Numbered from the stretch's first letter, positions 33,789-42,513 are shown. The stretch: DNA of 64,000 nucleotides from Paenibacillus_F sp047238265 (GCF_047238265.1 NZ_JBDFMM010000001.1:1798001-1862000), one strand, 5' to 3'. The notes: generated from the sequence alone by a model not told the origin. Program-made: numbers and translations.

Positions 33789-35621
33789 TCAGTCTTTAAC
33801 GACTCCGCCCAAGCTTGCACCGGGGGCAAACAGCCGCCGGATATTGTTCTCGACCTCCGGATCGGGAACGAGTGGCGGAGCCTGGTGCGGCTTGACGCGC
33901 GCATCGATGATGACGTTGTCGCAGGCCCAGTGCTTATACTCATAGGCGCTGTTCACGCCGTACATATCGTGGGACGGATTGCTGCGGGTAAACGTGGCCC
34001 ACAGAAAATTCGCAAAGTCCGCGCTAAGGAACTCGCTGTCGTCGCATAAAACGATCATCGGGCAGCCTGGAAGCGGTCCTTTGCCCGCGATAGCGCCGCA
34101 TAGATGCTTAAGCTCCAACGAAGCCTTCTCGTACGTCCCGAAGGCAGGTCCCTGCATCGCGACAACGCCCGGCATGACGAGCCTTGCCCCTCCGAACGGA
34201 GAAAGTTCCGTCAGAGCGGCGGGGACTTCCGTGCATAAGTCCCTTTTCTTATCCCCGTAAGCGGAAAAAAGCACCTTGCTTCCGGTATTAAGGCCCGTTC
34301 CCGAATAATCGAGCGTATCGATCGTCGTATTCGTGTAAAAGTGAATGTCCCGCCTCAGATCGATCCGTTCGAGGATATAGGCGAGGAAGTCTTTTTCCTT
34401 GTGGGTATCGAGCGGCTGCTTGTCTTCCGCCGTCATAAACAAATACTTGGCCAGGCTGAGCTGCCCCGTGCCGAGCACGCGGTTGGCCAGCGTAAGAATT
34501 TCCGCAGGCTGCTTAGCCTGCTGATAAGGCGTATACCGTTCGCTGCCGATCGCAAACAGAAGCGGATGCACGCCCGCCGCATCGACGGCATGAACTTCTT
34601 TGACGCCGGGAATTTCCTGCTTGATCGCATCCCCCGTCAATTCGTGGATAAGCTCGCCGAAAGAGGTGTCCTCCTGGGGAGGACGTCCGACGACGGTAAA
34701 CGGCCAGACGGCGTTTTCCCGGGCGTACACTTTGTGCACGCGCAGAACCGGGAACGGATGCGTCAGGCTGTAGTAGCCGAGATGGTCGCCGAAGGGGCCC
34801 TCCGGTTTCGTTTCGCCGGGATAAATTTCGCCCGTAATGACGAAATCCGCATCGTGGCTGATGCAGTAGCCGTCCGCATAGCTGTAGCGGAACCGGCGTC
34901 CGGCAAGCAGGCCGGCAAAGGTCATTTCGCTCAGTCCCTCCGGCAAAGGCATGACTGCCGACAGCGTGTGAGCGGGAGGACCGCCGACAAAGATGCTTAC
35001 TTTTAAAGGAGCGCCCCGCTTGGTCGCCTTGTCCTGATGAATGCCGATGCCCCGGTGAATCTGGTAGTGCAGCCCGATTTCCTTGTCCGTTTCATAGTCG
35101 TTGCCGGTGAGCTGGACGCGGTACATTCCCAGATTGGAGTTCATGATACCCGGTTTTTCAGGATCCTCCGAATAAACCTGCGGAAGGGTAATAAAAGCTC
35201 CGCCGTCCATGGGCCAGTGCTGGATCAGGGGAAGATCGGAAATCGAGATTTCCCTGAAATCCCCGGGAAGACCGGATTTTTTTAAGGGGAGGGCTTTAAA
35301 GGCGGCAAGGCCGTTGCCAGCGGTTTTAAACGGCTGTTTAAGCGCCTTGACCGGGTCGTTTCGCAGGGCGATGATGTTTTCGGCGTCCTGCCATGTATGT
35401 CTAAAAATAAATTTGCTTCGTTCCAGCGTGCCGAACAGGTTGGAAACCGCCCGGAACTTCGAGCCTTTAACCTTCTCGAAGAGCAGTGCCGGACCGCCCG
35501 CTTCATAGACTTTTAAATGAATGGCCGCCATTTCCAGGTAAGGATCGACTTCTTCTTTTATGCGGATCAGGTGTCCGTTTTTCTCCAAATCAGCGATGCA
35601 GTCTTCTAAATGGGCGTACAT
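33789..35621 (-). CDS. UbiD family prenylated-FMN-dependent decarboxylase
   Basis: A 610-residue UbiD family enzyme. Conserved parts visible are GIHQDKATKRGAPLKVSIF, the ISHDADFVITGEIYPGETKP metal/flavin region and EGPFGDHLGYYSLTHPFPVL, where the Glu residues of the active site lie. Such enzymes need the UbiX flavin prenyltransferase, which is not in this window. Length and features resemble the decarboxylase of the futalosine menaquinone pathway (MqnL-like) and general aromatic/acrylic acid decarboxylases, so the substrate is open. ATG at 35621 on the minus strand; monocistronic. Confidence 0.88.
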   Translation of the reverse strand: MYAHLEDCIADLEKNGHLIRIKEEVDPYLEMAAIHLKVYEAGGPALLFEKVKGSKFRAVSNLFGTLERSKFIFRHTWQDAENIIALRNDPVKALKQPFKTAGNGLAAFKALPLKKSGLPGDFREISISDLPLIQHWPMDGGAFITLPQVYSEDPEKPGIMNSNLGMYRVQLTGNDYETDKEIGLHYQIHRGIGIHQDKATKRGAPLKVSIFVGGPPAHTLSAVMPLPEGLSEMTFAGLLAGRRFRYSYADGYCISHDADFVITGEIYPGETKPEGPFGDHLGYYSLTHPFPVLRVHKVYARENAVWPFTVVGRPPQEDTSFGELIHELTGDAIKQEIPGVKEVHAVDAAGVHPLLFAIGSERYTPYQQAKQPAEILTLANRVLGTGQLSLAKYLFMTAEDKQPLDTHKEKDFLAYILERIDLRRDIHFYTNTTIDTLDYSGTGLNTGSKVLFSAYGDKKRDLCTEVPAALTELSPFGGARLVMPGVVAMQGPAFGTYEKASLELKHLCGAIAGKGPLPGCPMIVLCDDSEFLSADFANFLWATFTRSNPSHDMYGVNSAYEYKHWACDNVIIDARVKPHQAPPLVPDPEVENNIRRLFAPGASLGGVVKD

Positions 35622-35941
35622 GATCGATAGTCTCCGTTCTCTTGAGGTCGGCTGTTTACGCGAAAATTCGCCAGCCCTTAAAATCAGTTAAAGCCAATTT
35701 CGGCCGGGTGTCAAATGAATCCGTCTCAGCTGCGGCGCTTGAATGGAAAACATCGCATTTAATCCGATTAGAAGGTGGCAGTATCTGCTTTTGTAAGAAA
35801 ACGGCGAACCGTGGAAGAGTCTGTAAAAAAGGCTTGTTTAACGTGCTTAAATCTCCTATTCTAAGAGAGTGAGAACGTGTGGATTCGAATAGAAGGTTAC
35901 CGCGGCCCGTAAAGCTAAACGGATAACCGGAGGCGTCTACT
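35622..35941. other. Intergenic region without recognised gene
   Basis: About 320 bases between divergently transcribed genes (ubiD-like and the YtkA-like lipoprotein). It must contain both promoters, but I see no convincing -35/-10 pair or conserved RNA. Confidence 0.5.
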
Positions 35942-36391
35942 ATGAAAAAATTACTCGCATTAACGTTACTGGCCGCTTCGCTGGCGCTATCGGCCTGCTC
36001 GCAGACGGCAAACACTTCGGGCGGGACCAAACAGGAGTCCGCAGAGGAGTTAACCGTGACCATTATGGCGCCGGATAAAGTGCCGCTGAACCAGGAAACC
36101 GTTCTGAAGGTAGAGGTCAAGCAGGGCCAGGAGCCCGTCAAAGATGCGGGAGATATCCAGTTCGAAATCTGGAATGTCAAGAACGTCGACACTGCCGTAA
36201 ATGTGGTTGCAGCCTACGAGGACAAGGGGGTCTATAGCGTAAAAAACACATTTAAAGAGGACGGGATTTATTTTGTCCGGACTCATGTAATCGCTCGCAA
36301 TCAGCACATCATGCCCAAGCAGAGAATTATTGCCGGCAATGTGTCCGATGAAGAGATCAAGACGTTCGAAGAGAACACGAAGAAAAAATAG
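35942..36391 (+). CDS. YtkA/FixH-like lipoprotein
   Basis: A 149-residue lipoprotein with signal peptide and lipobox LALSAC (Cys near residue 19). The mature part is a YtkA/FixH-type Ig-like beta domain (LTVTIMAPDKVPLNQETVLK, then DGIYFVRTHV with a His-containing end ARNQHIMPKQ). Related domains occur with copper and cytochrome oxidase assembly factors; no such genes are adjacent here. Start ATG 35942 with CCGGAGGCG. Terminator 12 bases after the stop. Confidence 0.8.
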   Translation: MKKLLALTLLAASLALSACSQTANTSGGTKQESAEELTVTIMAPDKVPLNQETVLKVEVKQGQEPVKDAGDIQFEIWNVKNVDTAVNVVAAYEDKGVYSVKNTFKEDGIYFVRTHVIARNQHIMPKQRIIAGNVSDEEIKTFEENTKKK

Positions 36392-36402
36392 CAGCGCACG
36401 TA

Positions 36403-36436
36403 AAAAGCCGGATCTGCGGAAGCAGACACGGCTTTT
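36403..36436. terminator. Terminator between YtkA-like gene and bioY
   Basis: AAAAGCCG ... CGGCTTTT stem between convergent genes, with a smaller inner pairing (TCTGC/GCAGA). Confidence 0.75.
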
Positions 36437-36464
36437 GCTGTGAAGCGCGGGACACGGGCACCGC

Positions 36465-37064
36465 TTACCTGGAAACCCAGGCGCTCCCCGCACCGTCCAG
36501 CCGGGATACGGGATACATTTTTCTGACGGGCAGGACGATCAGGGCTCCGACAAACGCTTTTACGGCATCGCCGGGAAGATAAGGAAAGCAGCCGACGGCC
36601 AAAGCTTTGGTCAAGCTCATATTGGTAACGACATGGGCCATCCAGGGAACTCCGGTAACGTAAAGCAGCAGCGAGCCGAATACGAAGAGAGTCAGGAAAA
36701 TAAGGACGAAGGCGGTGACTCCGCTGCCTTTGATGCGTGGAACAAGGAGGCCGATGAACAGAGCGGCGAAAGGGTACGCCCAGATAAACCCGCCCGTCGG
36801 ACCGAGCACCAGATCCAGTCCTCCTCTTCCGTGCAAGAGCGGAAGCCCGATGGCCGTTAAGCCTACGACGAGAGCGATGCTGAAAAAGCCGTAACGGGCG
36901 CCGAGCAGAGCTCCCGCGAGCATAATGGCGAAATTCGCCAGCGTAAAAGGCACCTGCGAAAAGCCGAATTGAATGTTGACGAAGCTAAGCGCAACAAGCA
37001 GGGCCGCAAACATCGCGCTGAACGTAATCCCGCGGACGGTGAATGACGAACGTTTCAATTGCAT
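36465..37064 (-). CDS. bioY: Biotin transporter substrate-binding subunit BioY
   Basis: A polytopic BioY of 199 residues from ATG 37064 (202 from TTG 37073). It has six hydrophobic helices and the family motif LGPTGGFIWAYPFAA plus GARYGFFSIALVVGLTAIGLP. BioY is the S component of an ECF transporter that imports biotin. It is divergent from ecfA and the ecfA-ecfT fusion, which could energise it, and a BirA-type operator lies 12 bases upstream of its start. That operator supports control by biotin. The start is uncertain because GGAG sits very close to ATG 37064. Confidence 0.92.
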   Translation of the reverse strand: MQLKRSSFTVRGITFSAMFAALLVALSFVNIQFGFSQVPFTLANFAIMLAGALLGARYGFFSIALVVGLTAIGLPLLHGRGGLDLVLGPTGGFIWAYPFAALFIGLLVPRIKGSGVTAFVLIFLTLFVFGSLLLYVTGVPWMAHVVTNMSLTKALAVGCFPYLPGDAVKAFVGALIVLPVRKMYPVSRLDGAGSAWVSR

Positions 37065-37075
37065 CTTCTCCAATC

Positions 37076-37113
37076 ATTTGTTAACTTTGTATTATGTATT
37101 CCGGTTGACAAAT
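37076..37113. promoter_or_regulatory. BirA (biotin repressor) operator
   Basis: ATTTGTTAAC and GTTGACAAAT form a 10-base inverted repeat, one mismatch, with an 18-base spacer. This is the arrangement of Gram-positive BirA sites (TTGTTAAC/GTTAACAA). It lies between divergent bioY and ecfA and overlaps TTGACA, a possible -35 of ecfA, so it could repress one or both directions when biotin is plentiful. Confidence 0.75.
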
Positions 37114-37141
37114 CGCATTGTAGCACAGCAGGGGCGGTTTT

Positions 37142-38086
37142 GTGAATAGGTTTGTGAACAGGCTGGAGGTATTTGCACGGGAAATGGAAAACGATCACGA
37201 GAAACACACGCTATCTCCCTACAGAATGCACGAAGTGTCCGTCGTAAAAAGAGGAGAGCCAGCGGAAGGCGTCTCAGCCGCGGATCAAGCACTTCTTAAC
37301 GAAATAAATATAGAGCTGCACAAAGGCGAATGGCTCGCCATCGTCGGCCGCAACGGAAGCGGCAAGAGCACCCTGGCGAAAGTAATGGCCGGCCTCATTC
37401 CGGCGGCGGGCGGATCTATCGAACCCGGCTGGACGGCCGGTGAACGGATGCGCATGGTGCTGCAAAATCCCGACACCCAGCTTATCGGCGAAACCGTCTA
37501 CGAAGATCTCTGCTTCGGTATGGAAAATGCCGGGCTTCATCCCGACCGGATGCCGGAAACAGCCCTTCATGTCTTAGAGCTGGTCGGCATGGCGGATAAG
37601 CGGAATGACAGCTGCGAAACCTTGTCAGGCGGCCAAAAGCAGCTGACGGCTGTGGCGGGAGCGCTGGCTGTCGGCGCTTCCGTTCTGGTGATGGATGAAG
37701 TGACATCGATGCTGGATTCGTCTTCGCGCAGCATGGTAATCTCCGCTCTTTCGCAGCTTCACGAGCAGGGGATAACTATCGTCTGGATCACCCAGAGGCT
37801 GGACGAGCTGGCTCACGCGGACAAGGTTATCGTTCTGGACGAAGGGAAGACCGTTTATTCGGGCGACGCCACAGATTTTTTCTACGGGAGCATAGCGGAT
37901 GAAGGCCCTCGCGAGACGAGCAGAGTAAACGGCACGGCCGCTTCTCCTTGTGTGGAGCAGGGATACGGGCTTCCGTACACGGTAGAGGTAACGCGGGAGC
38001 TGCACAGGCTGGGAGTACTCGGCCTTGAAGAGCGGCCTGTAACGCCGGGCGAATTGATGGAGGTTTTGAAGCGCTATGGGCTATGA
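37142..38086 (+). CDS. ecfA: ECF transporter ATP-binding protein EcfA
   Basis: A 314-residue ABC ATPase with Walker A GRNGSGKST, a Q-loop in MVLQNPDTQLIGETVYEDL, signature LSGGQKQL and Walker B VLVMDEVTSMLDS. The VLQNPDxQ motif is specific to EcfA. It powers vitamin uptake by an energy-coupling module. GTG 37142 is used because AGGGGCGG is upstream; ATG 37184 is possible. The end overlaps the next gene by 11 bases. The start lies 28 bases from the BirA-type operator. Confidence 0.92.
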   Translation: MNRFVNRLEVFAREMENDHEKHTLSPYRMHEVSVVKRGEPAEGVSAADQALLNEINIELHKGEWLAIVGRNGSGKSTLAKVMAGLIPAAGGSIEPGWTAGERMRMVLQNPDTQLIGETVYEDLCFGMENAGLHPDRMPETALHVLELVGMADKRNDSCETLSGGQKQLTAVAGALAVGASVLVMDEVTSMLDSSSRSMVISALSQLHEQGITIVWITQRLDELAHADKVIVLDEGKTVYSGDATDFFYGSIADEGPRETSRVNGTAASPCVEQGYGLPYTVEVTRELHRLGVLGLEERPVTPGELMEVLKRYGL

Positions 38087-40106
38087 TCTGCACGTTAAAA
38101 ACCTTTCGAAAACCGTCGGCGGGCCGGATGCTTCTTTTGCCGTCCGGAACGTATCCTTCACTGCCCGGTCGGGAGAGATTACGCTGCTTATCGGACGGAG
38201 CGGAGCGGGTAAATCGACGCTGCTGGATATGCTCGGAGGATTATCCGTTCCCGGCGGAGGCAGCATCCGGTACGGAAACACCGGGCTGTGGCCGGGCAGC
38301 AAACAAAGCGTACGGGAGGCGAGACGGGAGCTTGCGCTTGTTTTCCAGCATCCGCACGAGCAGCTTTTCGCGTCGACGGTGCGCGGGGAGTTTCAGTACG
38401 CGCTGAGGCCGTTCAAGCTGAGCAGGGAGGAGCGTGAGGCCCGCATAGCCGAAGCGCTGGATCTGTTCGGCCTCGGTCCTGAGCTGCTGGACGAGCGCCC
38501 TCACGAGCTCAGCGGGGGCACGCAGCGCAGAGCGGCGCTCGCGTCCGTCTTCGCGTCCCGGCCCCGCTGGCTGCTGCTCGATGAGCCGACGGCGGGCCTC
38601 GACCACGAGGCGGCCGCGAGGCTCACCGGCACGCTGCGCGACTGGACGCGGCGGACGGGCGGCGGCGCGCTCGTCGCGACGCACGATCTCAATGCGTTCC
38701 TGCCGGTGGCGGACCGCATCGTGATGATCTCGCAGGGCACAGTCGTGCACGACTGTACCCCTGCGGAGCTGGCTGCGCGTCCCGCCCTTGCGGGGGACGC
38801 GGGGCTTCTGCTGCCGGAAACGCTGGCGCTCGGCAGCCTGCTCCGCCGGCACGGCGTGGACGTGCCGGCAGGGCTTCCCGCGCCGGGGGAGACGGCGCGG
38901 GCGATTGCTGCCGCGCTGGCGGCCCAGCCGCTCCGCGGGCAAGGCGCAGCGGCCGCCGCGGCGGAGGGGCGGGCGCAGGGCGAGAACACCGCTGCGCCCG
39001 CCCATGCAGCCGTGAGCCCCGGCGGCGCGGCCCGCGAGGCCGTGCTGCTTTGCGGCCTTGGCGCGCCAACCGCCTCCGGCAGCGGCAGCCCGCCTGCCCC
39101 CGCTTCGGGCAGCTCAACGGACCCGGCAGATGCAGTATCGGCCGGTCCGCTTGAAAGCGGCGCACGGGCCGGTTCCCCGACTACCGCGGGTAACTCGTCT
39201 GCCGCGGAGACCGTAAACGCCGCTGCCTCGGCTGATGACCGGTCTTCTACGCGCGTCAGCAGGCCGGCCAACGCCGCAAGCGGCCTTGATGCTGCCGCCG
39301 TTTCCGGCGGCGGCACATCCCCGGCGGCGGCTCCCCGGCCGCCCGCCATGCCGGTCGGCCGGCGTTTCGATCCGCGGACCTTCTGGGCCGGCTATGTGCT
39401 TCTGTCGGCGGGAATTCTGCTGCAGCATTCGCTGACGGGCCTGGCCGCAGCCGCGGCGGTAACCGTACTGGCCGTCCTGCTGTCGCAGGTCCCCTTCAAG
39501 GCGGTCTGGAAGCCTCTGCGCGCATTTCTGATCTTTACGGGCGTGTCGGCCGTCATCGCAGGACTGAAGATTGGAGCCGGTCAAGGAGGAAGTCCTGTCG
39601 GCTTCGATCCCCAAGCGGCGCTCTCGGCCGTCCGGGCGTTATCGAACCTGATGCTGGTGCTTGTTCTTGGCGTCCTTTTTCCCCTTGCGGTGGGTTATTT
39701 GCGGATGAAACAGGGAGTGGAGCAGGGGCTGGCCTTTCTGGCGCGGCTGAAGTTTCCTGTTGAGGCTGTTGCCTTGACGGCTTCACTTATGTTCCGTTTC
39801 ATTCCGCTTATCGGCGGGCAGTGGAACCGTTTCGGCCGGATCGCCAAAGCCAGGGGACAGGGGCGCGGCGGTAAAAGCGGGCTCGGGTTTGCCGAGTTCC
39901 GGATTATGGCGCTGCCGTTCATGTTCGCTCTCATCCGCATGGCCGACGAGTTCTCGACGGCTCTGGAGATAAGAGGCTACAGCCGGACGGGAGGCAGCAG
40001 AACCCGGAGCCAAACCCTGCGGATGCAGGCTCGCGATTATACCGCGATAGGTGTTTTTCTCCTTGTGTTTCTCTGTCTGGTCGTTCTCGCCCGCCTGCTC
40101 GGATAA
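38076..40106 (+). CDS. EcfA-EcfT fusion: second ECF ATPase joined to the transmembrane coupling protein
   Basis: A 676-residue fusion. Residues 1-290 are an ABC ATPase: Walker A GRSGAGKST at 40-48, LVFQHPHEQLFASTV (EcfA Q-loop), signature LSGGTQRR, Walker B WLLLDEPTAGLDH. About 140 residues of Ala/Gly/Ser/Pro-rich linker follow. Residues about 431-676 are EcfT, with several membrane helices and the coupling motifs AKARGQGRG and ALEIRGYSR. In most genomes ecfA2 and ecfT are separate adjacent genes; here one open frame spans both with no stop or frameshift. It acts with EcfA and S components such as BioY. Overlaps ecfA by 11 bases; strong terminator after the stop. Confidence 0.9.
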   Translation: MGYDLHVKNLSKTVGGPDASFAVRNVSFTARSGEITLLIGRSGAGKSTLLDMLGGLSVPGGGSIRYGNTGLWPGSKQSVREARRELALVFQHPHEQLFASTVRGEFQYALRPFKLSREEREARIAEALDLFGLGPELLDERPHELSGGTQRRAALASVFASRPRWLLLDEPTAGLDHEAAARLTGTLRDWTRRTGGGALVATHDLNAFLPVADRIVMISQGTVVHDCTPAELAARPALAGDAGLLLPETLALGSLLRRHGVDVPAGLPAPGETARAIAAALAAQPLRGQGAAAAAAEGRAQGENTAAPAHAAVSPGGAAREAVLLCGLGAPTASGSGSPPAPASGSSTDPADAVSAGPLESGARAGSPTTAGNSSAAETVNAAASADDRSSTRVSRPANAASGLDAAAVSGGGTSPAAAPRPPAMPVGRRFDPRTFWAGYVLLSAGILLQHSLTGLAAAAAVTVLAVLLSQVPFKAVWKPLRAFLIFTGVSAVIAGLKIGAGQGGSPVGFDPQAALSAVRALSNLMLVLVLGVLFPLAVGYLRMKQGVEQGLAFLARLKFPVEAVALTASLMFRFIPLIGGQWNRFGRIAKARGQGRGGKSGLGFAEFRIMALPFMFALIRMADEFSTALEIRGYSRTGGSRTRSQTLRMQARDYTAIGVFLLVFLCLVVLARLLG

Positions 40107-40174
40107 ACATACGGGCTGTTCCGTAATCCTGCCGGATATTTTGTCCGCGGAAGGGCCATACATGCCCGAATTAT

Positions 40175-40212
40175 AAAAAGCCTGCGGAACGGATGCGTTC
40201 CACAGGCTTTTT
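40175..40212. terminator. Bidirectional terminator after the ecf operon
   Basis: AAAAAGCCTG.GGAAC pairs with GTTCC.CAGGCTTTTT, a 15-base-pair stem with one mismatch and a 6-base loop, between convergent genes. Confidence 0.88.
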
Positions 40213-40233
40213 ATGCTTCCTTCCGTAGAAGGG

Positions 40234-40503
40234 TTAGGATTCGATTTTTTGAAGGGCTTGGCCGGAAATGTTGTCCAGGTACCGGTCCAGGCAGTTGCAA
40301 AGAAAATCTTTGCGGCAGATCGGGCAAGGCTCCTTCAGCAGCCGGGAAATACGGGATGGTTTGATTTCTCCGGATTGCAGATTGCGTTCGAAGAAAATAC
40401 GGCCGTGTGTACGGTCTTTCAGAACGACAACGACTTCAAACAAGCCGTTTTTCGGGTTATCGCTTACTTTGGTTGCTTCAACAACCTGCGGATCATATGC
40501 CAT
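40234..40503 (-). CDS. Conserved hypothetical protein with Cys cluster
   Basis: An 89-residue protein with a beta-rich N-terminal half (NGLFEVVVVLKDRTHGRIFF) and a C-terminal cysteine cluster, PCPICRKDFLCNCLDRYL (C-x2-C-x5-C-x-C), that could bind a metal. I do not recognise the family. ATG at 40503 on the minus strand with AGGAGGAAGAAAC, an excellent ribosome site. Confidence 0.75.
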   Translation of the reverse strand: MAYDPQVVEATKVSDNPKNGLFEVVVVLKDRTHGRIFFERNLQSGEIKPSRISRLLKEPCPICRKDFLCNCLDRYLDNISGQALQKIES

Positions 40504-40611
40504 GTTTCTTCCTCCTTAGTCACTCCTGCATCTTCGGACAAAGACAGGCAGTGGATTTTTATATTATAATAAATTCAGCACGTTGTATTCAATAGAAAGG
40601 TTGGAGGCCCT

Positions 40612-40887
40612 TTGGAGATCGATTATACGGAAGTGATATCGGCGGAAAACGGACTGAATATTGCCGTCGGCGTCCATTTCGAAGACGAACCGGATTCCTA
40701 CTACGTCGTGGATGTCCTGGCTTCGCCGGAAGGGCGCATACACAGTCTGGAACTGATGTTTAACGGCTTTGCCTGTAAATATGACTTCAAGCCCGAGGAG
40801 AAGGAGCAGCTCGTCCGGTACTTAAACGCTCATAACCCGCTTGCTCTGCCTTGGATAATCCCGGATGAAGAAGCCGGCGGAAAATAA
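40612..40887 (+). CDS. Conserved hypothetical protein (91 aa)
   Basis: A soluble 91-residue protein, acidic, with alternating strands (IAVGVHFEDEPDSYYVVDVL) and a C-terminal helix (PEEKEQLVRYLNAHNP). The start is TTG 40612 with GGTTGGAGG. Not recognised. Its 3' end overlaps the convergent gene 40830-41084 by 58 bases. Confidence 0.65.
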   Translation: MEIDYTEVISAENGLNIAVGVHFEDEPDSYYVVDVLASPEGRIHSLELMFNGFACKYDFKPEEKEQLVRYLNAHNPLALPWIIPDEEAGGK

Positions 40888-41084
40888 TAAACGGAACCGT
40901 CCTCCGTATGCGGGAACGAGTTCCGTTTATGTTTGTGAGCGACTCTTCTTTTTTTCTCCTGCAGAGTCGGGGTGGATTTGGTGGCGGGCTGAATGCCGTC
41001 CCACGTCTTCCTTTTGATGGCCGGATCGAGTTTTCCTTCGCGGATTTTTTTGTCCCGCAGTTTGCGCGCTCGGCTGATTGCCAT
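40830..41084 (-). CDS. Small basic conserved hypothetical protein
   Basis: An 84-residue, strongly basic protein beginning AISRARKLRDKKIREGKLDP, followed by RKTWDGIQPATKSTPTLQEK. This pattern occurs in a short family found across Bacillales with no known function; basic charge suggests nucleic acid or ribosome contact. ATG at 41084 with AAAAGGAGGCCAACC. The last about 25 residues are antisense to the end of the preceding gene and may not be conserved. Confidence 0.7.
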   Translation of the reverse strand: MAISRARKLRDKKIREGKLDPAIKRKTWDGIQPATKSTPTLQEKKRRVAHKHKRNSFPHTEDGSVYYFPPASSSGIIQGRASGL

Positions 41085-41286
41085 ATCGGTTGGCCTCCTT
41101 TTAAGTCTTGACAGACTCTTGAATACTTTATCTAGTATACTCCTTCAGACGCCGGATTGACAATGAATAGTACTGGCAGGGGGCGTGAGCATAGGCAGTT
41201 CCCGACGGAGCAAGCGGGACGGGTCTGAAGATTACGGGACGCTTACTTGATTGCAAGAGACCGCGGATACCTAGGAGGTGCTGGGC

Positions 41287-41496
41287 GTGAAGATCAGAAT
41301 CGATCTTTCCGTAGGCGGCGAGAACGTAAAAGAAGCTTTTCTCGAGATTGAGGATCGTAAAGTGGATCATTTAACGGAGGAGGAGCTCTTTCAAGCCGTT
41401 GAGATTAATATCCGCAGCTGGGCGGACCGGGAAGTCGGAATCTCCTGGGAGATCGTGGAGCCCCCCGTTCGGCCCGAAGACGAAGAAGAAGGCTGA
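41287..41496 (+). CDS. Small acidic hypothetical protein (69 aa)
   Basis: A 69-residue acidic protein (KIRIDLSVGGENVKEAFLEI, ending PVRPEDEEEG). No family recognised. Start GTG 41287 because AGGAGG lies 8 bases upstream; GTG 41278 sits within the ribosome site. Confidence 0.65.
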   Translation: MKIRIDLSVGGENVKEAFLEIEDRKVDHLTEEELFQAVEINIRSWADREVGISWEIVEPPVRPEDEEEG

Positions 41497-41640
41497 AAAG
41501 CAGGACCGAACCGGTTGTCAGGATACGGAATCCCAAAATGGAGCCGAAACGCCGCCGCCTTATTTGCTTTTCGTATGGGCTCAAGACGCTTGGGGCACTC
41601 TACAGGAGACTAAACGGAATCTGCCAGTGGGGTGACTAAT

Positions 41641-42006
41641 ATGAGTTCTGTAACACACGAAGGCGGCGGGGCGATGGATGCCAAAATCGACGCCTATAAA
41701 ACGGGAATTTCACAGCTTCAGCAGCAACTGCCGGCGGTAGCGGACGCTTATCACCGGTTTACGGGCGAATGCTTCAAAGACGGTGCGCTTCCTTCCAAAA
41801 CGAAGCAGTTGATCGCGCTGGGAATGGGGCTTTTTGCCAACAATGAAGTCTGCACCTTCTACCACGTCCAGGAAGCGCTGAGCAAAGGGGCGAACGCTGA
41901 GGAAATTATGGAAACGGTCGCGGTTGCGGCTGCAATCGGCGGCGGACATGCCATGTCCCAGGGAGTCACACGGGTGGAGCAGGCGCTCAAAGGTGTCGTT
42001 CATTAA
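41641..42006 (+). CDS. Carboxymuconolactone decarboxylase (AhpD-like) family protein
   Basis: A 121-residue CMD-domain protein. The central helix NNEVCTFYHVQEALSKGANAEE carries the family position of the AhpD CxxC-x3-H motif, but only the second Cys and the His are present: the first Cys is replaced (NEVC). It is therefore unlikely to be a dithiol peroxidase like AhpD; the role is open. ATG 41641 with AGTGGGGTG. Confidence 0.85.
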   Translation: MSSVTHEGGGAMDAKIDAYKTGISQLQQQLPAVADAYHRFTGECFKDGALPSKTKQLIALGMGLFANNEVCTFYHVQEALSKGANAEEIMETVAVAAAIGGGHAMSQGVTRVEQALKGVVH

Positions 42007-42033
42007 CTCGATATTTTCGTTCCCGGCATAAAA

Positions 42034-42081
42034 AAACAGCTCCCTGCTGAAAGGAAATCCTTTCGGGCGGCGGGGCTGTTT
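42034..42081. terminator. Bidirectional terminator
   Basis: AAACAGC ... GCTGTTT outer stem with a second inner hairpin GAAAGGA-AA-TCCTTTC, between the CMD gene and the convergent DUF2627 gene. Confidence 0.7.
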
Positions 42082-42255
42082 GTCTGGGTGGAGCTGCATC
42101 GGAGGTGTCCGTGCTTTAGTGCCTGTCCTCCGTTAACGGATCGGGATGATTTCTGACGTGCGGCGGATAACCGTGGGAATGCCTCATACGTTAGGGCGTA
42201 TAGGCCAAGTACCGGGAACGGCGTATTCCTTGCCCGCAAGCCGGCCGGCAGATAA

Positions 42256-42513
42256 TTACCGTCTGCGCTTCGCTTTGAACCGCGGTGCGACATAATTGCG
42301 CTTGCGGTCGCGGAAAAAAGTCCAGCCTCCGATAAAAGCGACGCCGAGACCGAAAAGAATGAAACCGAGGACGAATTTGCCCCATTGCATATAGCCTTCC
42401 GCCTCGAATTGATGGAAGAATGCGTCTTTCATGGACAGAAAACCGTAGGTCGCCATAACACCGGGGACAACGAGTAGCATAATCGCGACAAAACGGCTTA
42501 ATTTATCTTTCAT
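42256..42513 (-). CDS. yqzF: DUF2627 membrane protein (YqzF-like)
   Basis: An 85-residue protein with two membrane helices (FVAIMLLVVPGVMATYGFL and FVLGFILFGLGVAFIGGWTFF) and a very basic C-terminus (RDRKRNYVAPRFKAKRRR). This is DUF2627, encoded next to the bkd locus in Bacillus as well. Function unknown. ATG at 42513 with AAAGGAGCCGC. Confidence 0.85.
   Translation of the reverse strand: MKDKLSRFVAIMLLVVPGVMATYGFLSMKDAFFHQFEAEGYMQWGKFVLGFILFGLGVAFIGGWTFFRDRKRNYVAPRFKAKRRR

Noticed and set aside
38241..39349. Long minus-strand open frames inside the EcfA-EcfT gene
   Set aside because: They are antisense to the ATPase and to the G+C-rich linker, where stop codons are rare by composition; the encoded sequences are Arg/Pro/Ala-rich and resemble no protein.
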